Part shown: positions 46,684-59,816 of the stretch, one piece after another
How positions within the stretch are numbered: position 1 is the stretch's first letter
Layout of the letters: each line of letters begins with the position of its first letter
NCBI RefSeq assembly: GCF_000002425.4
Contig: NC_037273.1
Coordinates: 1,122,483 to 1,186,482, forward strand
Direction: 5' to 3'
DNA length: 64,000 nucleotides
Origin: Physcomitrium patens
Lineage: Eukaryota > Streptophyta > Bryopsida > Funariales > Funariaceae
Program-made: the position numbers and the translations under genes
Notes under the pieces: model-generated
The model's input: the letters and a program-made list of their open reading frames with translations, nothing else
Database searches by the model: none
Told to the model about the DNA's origin: nothing

Positions 46684-49600
46684 AAAGAAGATAATATGTC
46701 GGAAAACGAGTTAGTCCAGCTACAATAGGGACCGTGCGGCTGGAACCTTGCACAACATCTAGTAAAGGTCATATTCTCTCCTCAGAGCCCTCTCTTTGTT
46801 TTAAATTAAATGTTATTTTAGGACCTAAACATTACAAAGTCTCTGCCTTGTTAGATTCATGAGCCTCAGCGTTTTCTTTAGATGATGAATTTACTAAAAG
46901 ACATATAATATTTAGTAAAGAAAACTAAACCTGTTGATGAAGAAGTCATAGAAGGTCGTCTATTATCTTCCGTAGATATTACTCATGAAATCCTTCCTAT
47001 AGAAGTAATAATCAATGGTCATAATAGTTTTGTAATATTTAATATCATTAGATCTTCGTCTAATCTAGTCATTTTAGGTTTATCGTGGTTAGAAAAATAC
47101 AACCCTTAAATAGATTGGATTTTTGGAACTCTTAGTTTCTTTAAAAGTATAACTAACAATGTAGTTAATCAAGTAGAGAGTCATAAGTCTAGTTCAATTA
47201 AACCCGTATTTATAGGTACAAAAGCTTTCTTGCATGCTGCTATAAAAGAATCACCATATATTATTTATGCCACATCCGTTTCTACGGGTGAAAAGACTTC
47301 AAGTGGCATTCCAAGCCAATATCAAGAATTTCAAGATGTATTTGAAATAAAGAATGCGGCTACACTCCCGGAACATCGTCTCTATGATTGCTCAATTGAC
47401 CTTTAAGAAGGAGCACAACCGCCATTTGGACCAATCTACAGTTTATCACAAAATGAATTGGCTGAACTCAAGGAGTATATTGAAGAAAATCTAGCCAAGA
47501 ATTTCATATGCCATTCTAAATCTCCGCCAGGAGCTCCAATTCTATTTGTGAAGAAAAAAGATGGATCATTGCGGATGTGTGTTGATTATCGAGGACTCAA
47601 GAAGATTACCATCAAAAACAGGTATCCACTATCTTTAATATCTGGAGTTCTTGATCAGTTGAATCAAGCTAAGATCTATACAAAAATAGATCTTCGGGGA
47701 GCATACAATCTAGTACGCATCAAAGAAGGAGATGAATGGAAGACTGCATTTCGAACTAGGTATGGGCATTTTGAATACAACATCATGCCTTTTGGACTTA
47801 CAAATGTACCAGCAGCTTTTCAACATCTAATGAATGATGTTTTTTGAGAGTTTTTGGACGAATTTAAGGTCTGTTATCTAGACGACATCTTGATCTATTC
47901 TAAGAATCCAGAAGAACATGAACTTCATATTCGTCATATATTACAAAAATTAAGAGATGCAAGACTCTATGCCAAGATAGAAAAGTGAGTATTCCACACT
48001 ACTCAAGTCGATTTCTTTGGTTACATCATTTCAAATGATGGACTTATGATGGATCCTAAAAAAGTTCAAACTATTATAGACTGGAAGATCCCAAAAACGA
48101 TAAGAGATGTCTAATGTTTTTTGGAATTTGCCAACTACTATCGGATCTTCATCAAAGACTTCTGTCGAGTTGCAGCTCCACTTACACGTTTGACTTGTAA
48201 AGACAAACTCCAATGGAATTAAGAAGCGAAAGTTACTTTTGAATCTTTGAAGACATCGTTTGTTTATGCACCAATCTTGTATTGTGTTAATTTTTTCAAA
48301 GCATTCTTTACGGAAACAGATGCATCGGACTTTGCTCTAGGTGCGATTTTATCACAAATGGGAACAGATAACAAACTTCATCCAGTAGCCTTTTATTCAA
48401 GAAAATTCTCAGCAGCAGCAATCAATTATGAGATCCACGACAAAGAACTTCTTGCAATTGTGGATTCTTTTCAAGAATGGTATCATTATCTAGAAGGCAC
48501 TTCTAGTCCAGTCACCGTGTATACGGATCACAAGAATCTCAAATATTTTATGTCAACACGCGTATTAAATCTTCGCCAAGCTCGTTGGAGCATGTCTTTA
48601 TCAAGATTCGAGTTCATCATCACTTATCGGCCAGGAAAACAACAAGGTTTGTTCGATGCCTTGTCTAGACGTTCTTATCTTGTACCAAAAGAAGCAGATG
48701 CAGCTTTTGAGCAATAAAGAACGATTCTTTTGGAGCCGGAATAATTTCTTATTCGAGCAATAAAATCAACATTGACTATTGATTTAACTTTTCTTAAGCA
48801 AGTCTAGTTAAGTATGTCTTCAAACCCTCTTGTTCATGATATTAAGAACAATTCTTCTAAATCTCATGATCCATCTGAATTTGAAATCAAGAACAACCTA
48901 CTCTATTTCGAAGGACGCCTATATATTCCAGAAAGAGAAGCACGTTTACGTGTTCTTCAAGCTCATCACGACTTTCCAGCAGCAGGACATTTTGGATATA
49001 ATAAGACTTTAGAGTTGATATCTAGGGATTTTTGGTGGCCTCAAATGTGGAAGGCAGTTAAAGATTTTGTACAATCATGTAATGTTTGCTCAAGATCGAA
49101 AACTCCTTGTCATCGACCTATTGGACTTCTTTAGCCATTACCCATTCCAAAACAATCATGGTCTTCTATTTCTATGGACTTTATCATAGATCTTCTAATC
49201 TCAGGTTTTTATGACTCTATATTTGTGAAAGTAGATCGTTTTACCAAGATGGCCCATTTTGTAATATGTACAAAATCTATCACAAGTGAAGAAACAGCTA
49301 AGCTCTTTCTTCACAATATCTATCGCTATCATGGATTATCCAAGGATATTATATCAAATAGGGGAACTCAATTTGTATCAAGATTTTGGCGGACTCTTTT
49401 CAAGATTCTTAAAGTGGATATAAAACTATCTTCGGCTTTCCATCCTCAAACTGATGGACAAATGGAGCGTGTTAATCAAGTTTTGGAGCAATATTTAAGA
49501 TGTATCATTAATTACCAACAAGATGATTGGACAACTCTTTTGCCATTGGCAGAGTATGCTTACAATAACACGGTACACTCTTCTACAAAACAAACACCTT

Positions 49601-51340
49601 TCTTTGCTAATTATGGTTATCGTCCACGACTTGATACTTTTGACTTTTCAAAAGTTGATAATCCTACTACAAAAGATTTGGCAATTCATTTATGAGAGCT
49701 ACATGCAACGATGAAGGTGCAGTTAAAAGAGGCTCAAGAACAACAAATGGCCAATGCGGATGTCTATTGAAAGGAACAACCATCATTCGTCTTGGGTGAT
49801 AAAGTATGGCTACTTCATCGCATTATCAAGACCACTCGTCCTTGTGACAAGTTGGACTATTGAAGGCTGGGACCATTTTCTATTTCTGCACAAATCAATC
49901 CAGTTACATATCATTTACATCTACCGGAGTCAATGAAAATCCATCTAGTATTCCACGTGTCTCTTCTTAAACCATACAAGACAGTGGACATACCAAGAAG
50001 ATGACAAACTCCACCTCCTCCTATAGAAGTGGACAATAATGAAGAGTTTGAAGTAGAAGAAGTCTTAGATTCAAGGCGACGCTGAAATAGATTAGAATAT
50101 CTTGTCCATTGGCGCGGATATGGTATTAGTGAACGCACATGGGAGCCAATAAAGAATCTTACAAATGCATCAAAGGCGGTGGAGGCTTTTCATCGACGAC
50201 ATCCATCAAAATCAAGATGAAAACCTTCTTTATAAAAGAAACAACATCTAGGCAAGTTAACTTTCTACTTTCAATTCTTGTTCATAGCTTCGTTGTAATA
50301 GTGGCGCTCAGGAGATGGAGAACCAACAACCAGTGGATTCAACTCAAGAGCCTTCATTTGCTGACCTACCAGACGAGACGTTATGATTGTCACAACCTTC
50401 AAGACGACGCAATCGAGATGAAGATCTTCAAGAACGATATTTTTTTCCTCGAATAGATGGCGAGATACAACGCGTTTGGTATCACAATTTGGGAAGGGAC
50501 TCCTGATGTTTGGTGATTGTGCTAGAAGTAGGAACAACTCCTGATGGTGTTCCAAATATTCTATTCGAAGGAAGTTACGAAGGCCTCAACAATGATCAAA
50601 TAACTTGGTGGTCTTCCCGCCCTGGTATGGGACACTACCGATTTTTGAGAGGCCCTATCAATCATCTTCGAAGAGAACAGAGATCAGAGTATGTGGCGAA
50701 TACAATTCGTCACATCATAGATTTTCTCAACATATGATGACCGCTCCTCATGGAACTCGTCCCTAGAAGGGGGGAGTAATGTCACGGCCATAATCATGTA
50801 AGCTAATAATTACATATAGAAATAGGTAGAAGTAAGTAAAAGTAGATAAAAGTAAATTAATTCTATAATATTTAATATGGAAGCTTCCTAGAAACTTCTT
50901 AGATGTTGCTTTGACTTCATAGGTGTCTTTAATTGACTTTTTGGATTAGAAACGTGGTCAACAAGTTGGCCATGTGCCACACATGTTGTTAGCTTGAAGA
51001 TCAAGCTAACTATAAGGCCCACACATAGAAAAACTTGCCTTGTAAGTCAAGGAATGTGTCCTACAAAGTCAACACATATAGGAGGTCCTATAGAACATCG
51101 CCACGTAGCCCCTAGTTAGATAGTATATATAGAGACAAGAGGGAAGGCTTCTTCACTCTTGTCAACTCCTTTCTTGCTTCTAGTCTAGTTTCAAGAGTCT
51201 CTAGTTTTCTTGTCTTTTGGCATTAGCCATTCCAGTTTCTCTTTCAATATACATACTTATTTATTTATATTTTGTTATCTTTCTTTGAGTGAGGGTTCAC
51301 TTGTCTGAATTACTTTTTCATCCAGTTCTTGTCCTTGACA
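46684..51340 (+). mobile_element. TE1 copy C (3' LTR only)
   Basis: Plus strand, starting between gag and protease at the palindrome junction: protease about 46800-47110, RT 47430-48110 (open 129 codons at 47458-47847), RNase H 48247-48717, integrase about 48814-49695 (open 173 codons at 49174-49695, with [17 protein letters not shown]), chromodomain about 50020-50215, accessory frame 50315-50737, 3' LTR 50780-51340, followed by CTTAT (51341-51345). Broken, with several breaks. Confidence 0.9.
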
Positions 51341-51345
51341 CTTAT

Positions 51346-51596
51346 AAGTATTCATTTGACACTTATGAGGCTATTTCAGCATCAAATGCAATTTTGGAGG
51401 ATACTAATATATGTCAAGCCATTGGAATTGGTTCTATTATGGTGGACATAGTTGGCCAAAAAAATATATGGCCTTTATAAAATGATGTTGTACAAAAGTC
51501 CAATTCTACAATCTTATTTAGTATTAGAGAAATTGATTCTCTAAAATTTAATGTTGAACTAGAATTCTTTTTTTGGTTTTTTGAATCCATCTCAAT
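51346..51596 (+). mobile_element. Copia protease fossil, copy C
   Basis: The same copia remnant that flanks TE1-A on the right. It shows that the duplicated block included the flank of TE1 and not just a transposed element. Confidence 0.7.
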
Positions 51597-52937
51597 TTAA
51601 TAACAGTTTAGTGCAATATATAGAAGATTCTTCTAATACAAGCTAAATCCTTTAATACAATGTTTAGTTTTGTTTTGTGTTGTAGATAATAAATGAAAAC
51701 ACCATCAATCAAAAAATAACTAGAATATTTAAATTAATGTCATAATCATACTTACAAAGGGTTCCAAAATAAAGAAAAAAAAAAGAATCCTATGTATAAA
51801 AATATAAAATATGAATGCTAATTGTATTCTAAAGTTTTATAAATTAAAATAGAAATTTTACTTTTAAAAGCATGTCAACTAAAATTTTAGAAAATTATTT
51901 AAAAATAGAATTTATAAAACTTCTCAAATTTTGTAAAACTTATGATACAAAAATTTATAGTTTAATACCATTTTGCAATCCATGTATATCAAATGTATTT
52001 ATTCTATGCATAGGTACAAAAAATGTAATAAAAATTATTTTATGAAAAATAAAAGCATTATTTTTGTATTTAAAATTACACATCTTAAAGTTTTTAGTTT
52101 AATTGATAGAAAATATATTGCAAATAAAATAGATCATACACCAAATAATGGTTGTATTATTACATATATTTGTAGAAGTCACAAGACGCCATTGTAATTT
52201 TTGTTTCTAAACTTTGATATTGTAAAATTCAAGTTGACCTTCTTAAAGCAATTGTAATTACTTAAATATTGTTTTGGATAAATTTGTAACATGTACATTA
52301 TAAAATTTTATAATTTAGTTCTATAATAAAGAAAAAAGACTACACCTATAATATAGAATTATTCTTCTATATTATTTAATCCAATATTAAAAAAAAATGA
52401 TGAATACCATGTCATGAAAATAAAAAACCGAAAATAATAATTTAAAAAAAAATGTATTTTATTAGTAGTGGTAAGGGTTTAAAGAATTCAAAAACAATCC
52501 TTGATGTTGAAAAATATCAATAAAAAAAATTTAAAAAAAATAAGTAAATTGCATAATAAAATTTGGTAGATAAAAGGGGGGTGAGGAGTAGGATGCATGA
52601 AACGAAGATGGTGGAGGAGCCCGGCATGGAGTGGGAGATGGCCCGCACAAACGAAGGAACGAAGGAACGAAGGAACGAACGAGGGAACGAATGAACGAAG
52701 AAAGGGGCCGTGGCCTGGAGGTAAGGTGAGGTGAGGAGAGGCCGCGTGGTGCGGCGTGGTGGTGAGGTAGCTGCACGGCAGTCGAGGAGGATACTTACTT
52801 ACTACCTGGGGGTGGGGTCGGTGCGGGAAGAAGAAGAAGAAGAAGAAGAAGAAGACCGCATTGTGGTATGTGTGGTGTGAAAACGGCTTCGCTCATCCGG
52901 GTCCCAGGAGGGGCCGTGAGTCGTCCGCTGATCGGCA

Positions 52938-53009
52938 GTCGTTGTAGTATAGTGGTAAGTATTCCCGCCTGTCACGCGGGTGACCCGGGTTCGATCCCCG
53001 GCAGCGGCG
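52938..53009 (+). tRNA. tRNA-Asp (GTC), copy C
   Basis: Identical to copies A and B, 72 nt, anticodon GTC. 26 nt upstream of tRNA-Gly. Confidence 0.96.
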
Positions 53010-53035
53010 CGGCGGCGACCGCAGCTAACAGGCTA

Positions 53036-53106
53036 GCACCGGTGGTCTAGTGGTAGAATAGTACCCTGCCACGGTACAGACCCGGGTTCGATTCCCGGCC
53101 GGTGCA
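53036..53106 (+). tRNA. tRNA-Gly (GCC), copy C
   Basis: Identical to copies A and B, 71 nt, anticodon GCC, internal promoter boxes intact. Confidence 0.96.
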
Positions 53107-53110
53107 CTGC

Positions 53111-53114
53111 TTTT
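53111..53114 (+). terminator. Pol III terminator, copy C
   Basis: TTTT four bases after tRNA-Gly, as in A and B. Confidence 0.7.
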
Positions 53115-54192
53115 GTTCATCCACGCCCTTCTTTTCCATCTCCTTTTTCCTTCTCCTTTTTCCTTCTCCATCTCCTTCTTTCTCCTCGCCCACCCACCTC
53201 CACGGCGCGCACGCATCAAGTTCTCGTCACCCCGCTTTTCCACCACACCACTTTCTCTCGCCTCACCCCATTCCTTCGTCTTCTCACCCAAGCTCCAATC
53301 ATATCTCCAATAATATCCCTTCACTCTTCCACACATCCACCTCACATTACAAACATCTTCCACCCCCCTCATTTTCATCATCTTGGTTCTAAAACAAATC
53401 CAAGAACAACGTAAAAAAATATACTTGTTTGACCAAACTTGCAAGCAACAATAAGAACAACATGAATCAAACATCATAACAATGTTGAAATTGCTCCTAA
53501 AATATATACGTTTTTCCTCCATAATAATTGTAGCAATTAAAGTAGATCAAATAATATTTAAATTTCCATGTCCAAAGTTTAATGGTTTAATCATATTATT
53601 CATCAACAATTGTTGAAAGAATTGATGTTGATGTCGTAGTATTAGATTTGTTGAATTTGTATTCTTGACGTAATATAAAATTTTATTAAATTCTTGCAAA
53701 TATAATTTTCTATTGCTTTTCCATAAATCTTTTTAATAATAATGTGGCAACCAATAGTATAAAATTAAATACTCCTATAAATAGAAATATTTTACTTATT
53801 TGCAAAATTAGAGAGGGAAATACCTTTAACAATTGGCAATCCATTTTATTAGTTGAGACATCATTACATTCATGACAAGATACTTTAAAACAAAATTAAA
53901 AATTAAAAATTAAAATAAAAATAAAAAATCAATATCAAAGAAGGTTTCATCCATTAAAATACAAGATACATGATAAATTTGTGACTTCAAAAAGTATAAA
54001 TTAGATTATTTCTATTAGCTATTTTTTTAAAAAATAAATAAATCAAATACATATATTAAAATAATATATAAAATTAGGCTTGTATAACCAATTTATTAGG
54101 ATAACCAAAATTATTCTTTATAAGTATAGAAGAATAAGAAACAAAGCAAAGGTTCATAGACATATTTAATTATCTAGATAAGAATAGTTAGG

Positions 54193-57100
54193 TATCAAGG
54201 ACATGAATCTCAAAGAAAGAAATCCTCAATACACTCTTGCGACATTGAAAAGAACTAAAAAGCCACTCAAAGATGATATATTATTGAACTAGAATGACAA
54301 TTGTCAAAAACAAGGACATTAGAAAGTCTTGAAACAAGACTAAGGACTAGAAAGATGTTGACAAGAGTGATGAAGGCTTCACTCTTACCTCCATATATAC
54401 TCTTAACTAGGAGCTACATAGCGATGTCCTGTAAGACCTCCAAAACATGTTAACTTTGCAAGACACGTATCTTAACTTGTAAGGCAAGTTTCCTATATGT
54501 GCGCCACATAATTAGCGTGCTCCGCAAGCTATTAACATGTGGTTAACTTATTGACCAAGTTTTTAGCCTATCAATCAACTACAAAATACATATTAAATCA
54601 AAGCAACATCTATAAAGCTTTTAAGAAGCTTCTTTAGAAGGTATTATGAAATTAATCCATTTTTATCTACTTTTACCTACTTCTCTCAATCATATAAGTA
54701 TTTATTAGAATACATATGTATATCCGTGACATTACTCGCATTGTAGGAACAAGTTCTATGAAAAGCGATCTTCATATGTTGAAAAAATCCAAGATGCGGT
54801 GAATTATATTTGCTCCATACTCTGATCTTTGTTCTCTTTGAAGATGGTTGATAGGTCTTTTCAACCATCCATAGTATCCTATACTATGATGAGAAGACCA
54901 CCCTCTTATTTGGTTGTTATTGAGGCCTTTGTAACTTCCTTCAAATACAATATTTGGAACACCGTCAAGAGTTGTTCCTACCTCTAATAAAATCACCAAA
55001 CATCAAGAGTCTCTTCCAAGGTTGTGATACCAAATACGTTATATCTCACCATCTATTTGAGGAAGGATATATCATTCTTGAGGATCTTCATTTCAATTTT
55101 GTCGTCTAGAAGATTGTGACAATTGCAATGTCTTGTTTGATAAGTCCACAAATAAAAGCTCTTGAGTTGAATCTATTGGCTATTGGTTCTCCATCTCTTT
55201 AGTGTCACAAATACATAGAAGCTACAAAGAGGGATAGAAGGTAGAGTATTATCTTTCTTTGATCTTGTCTCTTTTATAGCAAAGATTTGCTATTCTTTAA
55301 CTTGGTTTTGATTGATGGAACAATCATAAGGACAATGCTCTGGAAGAATATCTACATTATTTTTTAAAGAAATATCTTAGAAATGTTGATATTGGCTAGG
55401 GATATTACTTCATGTCTTCTCACTATCAAAAATAGGCATGGTATATAAAACAAAAGAAATTCCTTTTTTTTGCAACATGTGTAAAAGCTCTGGCACCTAT
55501 TAATAAAGATTTGGTTCTATTAAACTTATGTATTTTTATTTGACTAATGGGATTTTGGATTAAACTATCAAAAAAATTAAGGTTACAAAAAGTCTAATCT
55601 ATTTGAGGATTATATTATTCTAACCAAGATAATCCTAAAATAATCAAATTAAACAAAGCTCTTATTATATTAAATATTACTATGCTATTATGATCTTTAA
55701 TTGATACATCTAATGAAAGAGTGTCATATGTAACATCTCCAAAAAATAGCAAACAATCATCTATCACTTTCTACATGTATAAGATTAGTTCTTTTAACTA
55801 ATGATATTTCTTATTTTTTGATAAAATCTTTGTTTATAAAATAGGCTGATGCTCTTGAATCTAATAAAGCTAAGAATTTGTGATTTTTCGGTCCTAAATA
55901 AATTTCTATTACAAAATAAGGTGAGAGATCTTATGAGAGAATAGGACCTTTAGTAGGAGTTATACAAGATTCCAGTTGAACAATCTCTATTGTAGTTGAA
56001 AAAACTTGTTTTTTGATATATTGTCTTCTTTGGTAACCATGCTTCTTATTTTGTGGTTGCATTGTTTCTTTGGAAAATATTGAGTAATATATTGAGCTTC
56101 TCCATAATATAAGCCTAAATCCTTTTTTCATTGTCAAATATTTTTCTACTTTGTGAGGGATTTAAAGTGTACTATATCAATTTGCATTGGTTTTGGCCTC
56201 AATGAATGAATTTTTGAAAACTTAGGAGCTACTGTTATTATTTGATTTTTTTCTCTTTTGCTAAGTCTTTGTTCTTGATATCTTTCAAATAATTGATTGT
56301 CACATGCAATAGCTTGAGCAATTAATTTTTTCAAAGATTCTGCCTTTGGCATTGTCAGTGACAAATGTTTGACATTATTCTTCAATCTATATCAAAGTTG
56401 ATTGATAAGAGCTTTGTCATTCTAATCCTCGTCACAAGCATGGCTTTGGAATTCAACAGCATATATGATTGTTGACCGTGATACTTATCGTAAAGATAAG
56501 AGCTTGGTCTCTGCTATTCTTTTTCAATAACTTTTTCAAAATATATCTGTAAATACTTTTAAGAATGAATTCAAATCATAAAAGAGTCGCAAATCCTTTT
56601 CTATTAAATGTACAAATCAAGAAAGAGCACTTCTGAATAAAAGTACGCCTATGAATCTAACTTGAGTAATTCCATCAAAATATTAGAAGAAATGCAATCT
56701 TAGATAGAGCTTGATTTGTTCCAAAAAACTTGGTAATTTTGATCTTGTTCCATTCAACTTTTCAATCATACTATTCCTTGTCCCCATCATAGTTGTAGAA
56801 GTAAAATTCCTTGGATATTGTTCTGAGATGAATTAACCGACTTTCTTCAATTACATAACTTCTTGCCACAGAATTTAAACCTCTTCCATAGGCATAGAAA
56901 TAGTATCTTCATGATTTACATTGAAAATATGTGAAATTTCTACTCTTAAAGTATTGAAAAGCTCATGAAGATGTGTAATAGTTGCAAATCTATTCTCACT
57001 TTCGTTGAAAATAGCATCCATAATCTTTCCTTCTATAGACAATTCAAACAAATTCAAAAAATTAAATGAGAGGAATGTAATCCTCAACCTCTAATATCAA

Positions 57101-57799
57101 ATAAAAGTTTCCACAAAGAGGGATAATCTACTCTCTTGAAGGAAAAGATGAGTATTAAAAAATAAGATTATTTGTTTAAAAGTGATAAGTCTGCAACTTT
57201 CAAAATACAACAATAGAAGTAGGATAATCCACTCACTTCTAAAATAAGATAGAAATAGTAAGTTAGCACTCTTATCAAATCATCAAGGACATTAATTACG
57301 AAGAAAGAAATCCTCCATATATTCTTATGACATTAAAAGAACTAAAAAGTCACTCAAAGATAATATATTATTAAACTAGAATGACAATAGCTAAAGATAA
57401 AGAGACTAAAAAGTTTTAAAATAAGACTAAAGACTAGAAAGGTATTTTCAAGAGAGAAGAAGGCTTCATTCTTGCCTCCATATATACCCTTAACTAAGAG
57501 CTGTGTGTTGATGTCTTGTAAGACCTCCAAAACATGTTGACTTTGCAAGACACATATTTTTATATTCAAGGCAAGTATTGTTTTTGTATTCCTCATAGTT
57601 GTTTTATTTTGTAAGCTATTAATACGTAGTTAAGTTATTAACTAATTTATTAGTGTATCAATCAACAACAAATACATATTAAATCAAAGCAACATCTACA
57701 TAGCTTCTTGGAAGCTGTTTTAGAAGGTATTATGAAATTAAATTACTTTTATCTATATTTACATACTTCTCTTAATCATATTTGTATTTACTAGATTAC
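54193..57799 (-). mobile_element. TE2 copy C, 5' LTR entered by TE3
   Basis: 3' LTR 54193-54731, accessory frame 54772-55194, protease and gag region about 55560-56770, leader about 57088-57280, 5' LTR from 57281 up to the TE3 border at 57799. No RT or integrase text. It has the empty sites for the TE0 solo LTR and for the 1.2-kb insertion found in copy A. ACTCTTATCAA at 57268-57278 is the worn self-priming site, two bases from the LTR. Broken. Confidence 0.85.
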
Positions 57800-58272
57800 T
57801 GTTAGGGACATAGTCTTTAGACCTTTCTAGAGACAAGTTTCTAGAACCTTCTAGAAAGAAGTCTTTAGAAACTTCCTGAAGATTCCTTGAATATTTTCTT
57901 AGAATATTCTTCAAAGATTCCCTAAAGATTCTTTGAAGATTCTCTAAAGATTCCTTTAGAAGGCTCTAGAAGATTCTTAGAATATTCTAGTAGATTCTAA
58001 GAAGTTACTTGAGAAGCTTCCTAGCTCTTGGGTAGTTGCTCAAGAAGCTTCATAGTTCTTGGGAAGCTTCTTGATGTGCTTCCTTAGAACCATAGGCCAG
58101 TAGTATATATAGGAGTCGAGGCTGGAGAGTTTTTTCAGTCTCGACAACACATCTCTTGGAGTTCTAGCTCACCTTTCTGGTGTTGTTCTTGTACTCATCT
58201 GTTTAATCTAGTTCTGTCACTTCTTCTTGAACTTCTTATTAGATTTCAAGTCTGTATTTTGTGTCCGTGACA
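57800..58272 (+). repeat. TE3 5' LTR
   Basis: 473 bp, TGTTAGGGACATAG ... GTGTCCGTGACA. The left part is dense in AGATTC/AGAATCTT-like words (about 57880-58020), a run of short imperfect repeats and inverted repeats. TATA box TATATATA at 58104-58111; AGTCTCGACAA at 58137-58147 marks the inferred transcript start. Confidence 0.92.
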
Positions 58273-58274
58273 GT

Positions 58275-58285
58275 TTGTCAAGACT
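58275..58285 (+). promoter_or_regulatory. Putative self-priming primer-binding site of TE3
   Basis: TTGTCAAGACT begins two bases after the LTR end is passed (58273-58274 between) and is complementary at 10 of 11 positions to AGTCTCGACAA (58137-58147), 33 bp below the TATA box. Geometry is the same as in TE1, but the bases differ in a compensating way. Confidence 0.7.
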
Positions 58286-58307
58286 ACACTAACTTGAGAT
58301 ATCAGAG

Positions 58308-58680
58308 CTAGTTCTTTTTTAGTAGAGTGTGGATTACCCCTCTACTTGAAGGTATACTAGCATTTTTTAGAGGTTGCGGATTATCCTCCTCTAAACTGAT
58401 ATTTTCTCAATCACAATATGAGAGCTTAGTTCTTTGAGGCAGAGAGTGGACTACCCCTTTCCTTGGAGATACTTGAGTGTTCTAAGGGTTGCGGATTACT
58501 CTCTCTTGGACTGATATTAATTCCTTCTTTTTGTTTAGCATAGCTAGTAGAAAAGACTGTTAACATCGATTTCAGAGGTTTGCCTTCTTGATAGAGTGCG
58601 GATTACCCCTCTTCTCGAAAGCATTGAGGCATTTTTAGAGGTTGCGGATTACCCTCTTCTAAAACTGAAATCGTTTAGTA
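58308..58680 (+). repeat. TE3 leader: three tandem units with the GCGGATTACCC motif
   Basis: Three units (about 58308-58420, 58428-58530, 58565-58680) each carry GTGNGGATTACCCC-type text, then an ...AGAGGTTGCGGATTA... hairpin region, then CTGATATT or CTGAAAT. TE1 has one such unit at 9455-9530. The leader lies between primer site and gag, and its role is unknown. Confidence 0.7.
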
Positions 58681-58793
58681 TTTTTTTTTTTCTTTTCTCC
58701 GAGTAGGTTTTAGTGACAGGTAGTGCTACAATTTTCTCCAAGAGACTTAGCAATTTCTTCTTCTCTCAAAATTTTTCCATCTATTCTCTAAAT

Positions 58794-59816
58794 ATGGAAG
58801 TAGACCAGGTCATAGACAGTGCATCTCCACAAGTAGACAATAGAGTGGCAACTCTTGCAGATCTTCAAGCTCTTATGAATAGTGTACGAAAGGAGATTGC
58901 ATTTCTTTGCAATCCAAGTAAAGAACCTCAAATTGATCTAGTGACCGAAGAAGCTAGACGTGAAATTCATAGCCTATAACAAGAGATTATTCGACTGAGA
59001 GAAGCAAGACATGTGTCACATACGACCCCTATAGATACTTCAAGGATTAGTACGAAAGAACCAAAAGCGAGTATGCCAGACAAGTTTGACGGAACAAGAG
59101 CCAACTTTCGAGGTTTTGTGCAACAAGTACAGCTTTACCTACGCCTATGTCCTTCTCGTTATCCGAATGGATTTACCCAGGTTGCTTTCATAGGTACTCT
59201 TCTATCAGGAAATGCTCGCTCTTGGTTTGCTCCACTATTGGAGAAGGATTCTCCAATATTGTACGACCTAGAGGCTTTCATAGAGAGACTTACTGCTGCA
59301 TTTGGAGATAGCAATCGAGAAAGAGTGGCTGAAAGAAAGATACAAAATTTGCGACAAGGATCACGTTCTGCTGCAATCTATGCTGCAGAATTCCAACAGC
59401 TTACATGTGATCTTGATTGGAATGATAAGGCGTTCATGACACGATTTCGATATGGACTGAGAGATGATGTCAAGAACTTATTGATCACCATGCCTAAGGC
59501 GGATACTTTAGAAGAACTTATATCTCAGGCAATTATTTGTGACAACCGCCTCTTTGAATTACGACAAGAAAGACGATCAGGCTGGAGAAATGATGGAGCA
59601 TTTGCTACATTTTCAAAAGGTCCAGAGAATCACTCCACAGATCCTGAACCCATGCAAATTGATGCGGTACGTTTCAAACCCCTCACAGCTGAGGAAAGAA
59701 AGCGACGGTTTGAACAAAACTTGTATTTATATTGTGGAGAAGCGGGCCATAAAGCTGTAGATTATCGGAAGAAACAGAAGCCTCAAACAACAAGACTCAG
59801 GAGTACAAGCATGTAG
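58794..59816 (+). pseudogene. TE3 gag
   Basis: Chromovirus gag with capsid text PDKFDGTRANFRGFVQQ (about 59077-59127), GTLLSGNARSWFAPLLEK, IQNLRQG and RYGLRDDVKNLL, then MQIDAVRFKPL and a zinc-knuckle region near 59725-59765. 267 codons (59013-59816) are open. The start chosen is the first ATG after the leader repeats in a good context; the same MQIDAVRFKPLT phrase precedes the knuckle in TE1 gag (10421-10456). Not fully intact. Confidence 0.8.

Larger units (their letters stand above)
51597..54192. other. Host block with tRNA island, copy C
   Basis: Near-identical to 15416-18014: AT-rich flank, GC-rich island about 52561-53392, (GAACGAAG)n about 52649-52700, (GAA)n about 52827-52855. No protein gene recognised. 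Confidence 0.85.
46684..56172. repeat. Palindrome arm C (and direct repeat of copy A)
   Basis: Inverted partner of 38015-45934, and direct partner of A from about 10575 onwards (offset 36,181, then 36,178 after the GAA tract). From about 13660 in A (49840 in C) the two are nearly identical. Upstream of that point they differ by several percent. Confidence 0.93.

Noticed and set aside
38015-56172. A single giant foldback transposon
   Set aside because: The arms contain host tRNAs and unrelated nested elements with their own target duplications, and arm lengths differ. Segmental inverted duplication explains it better.
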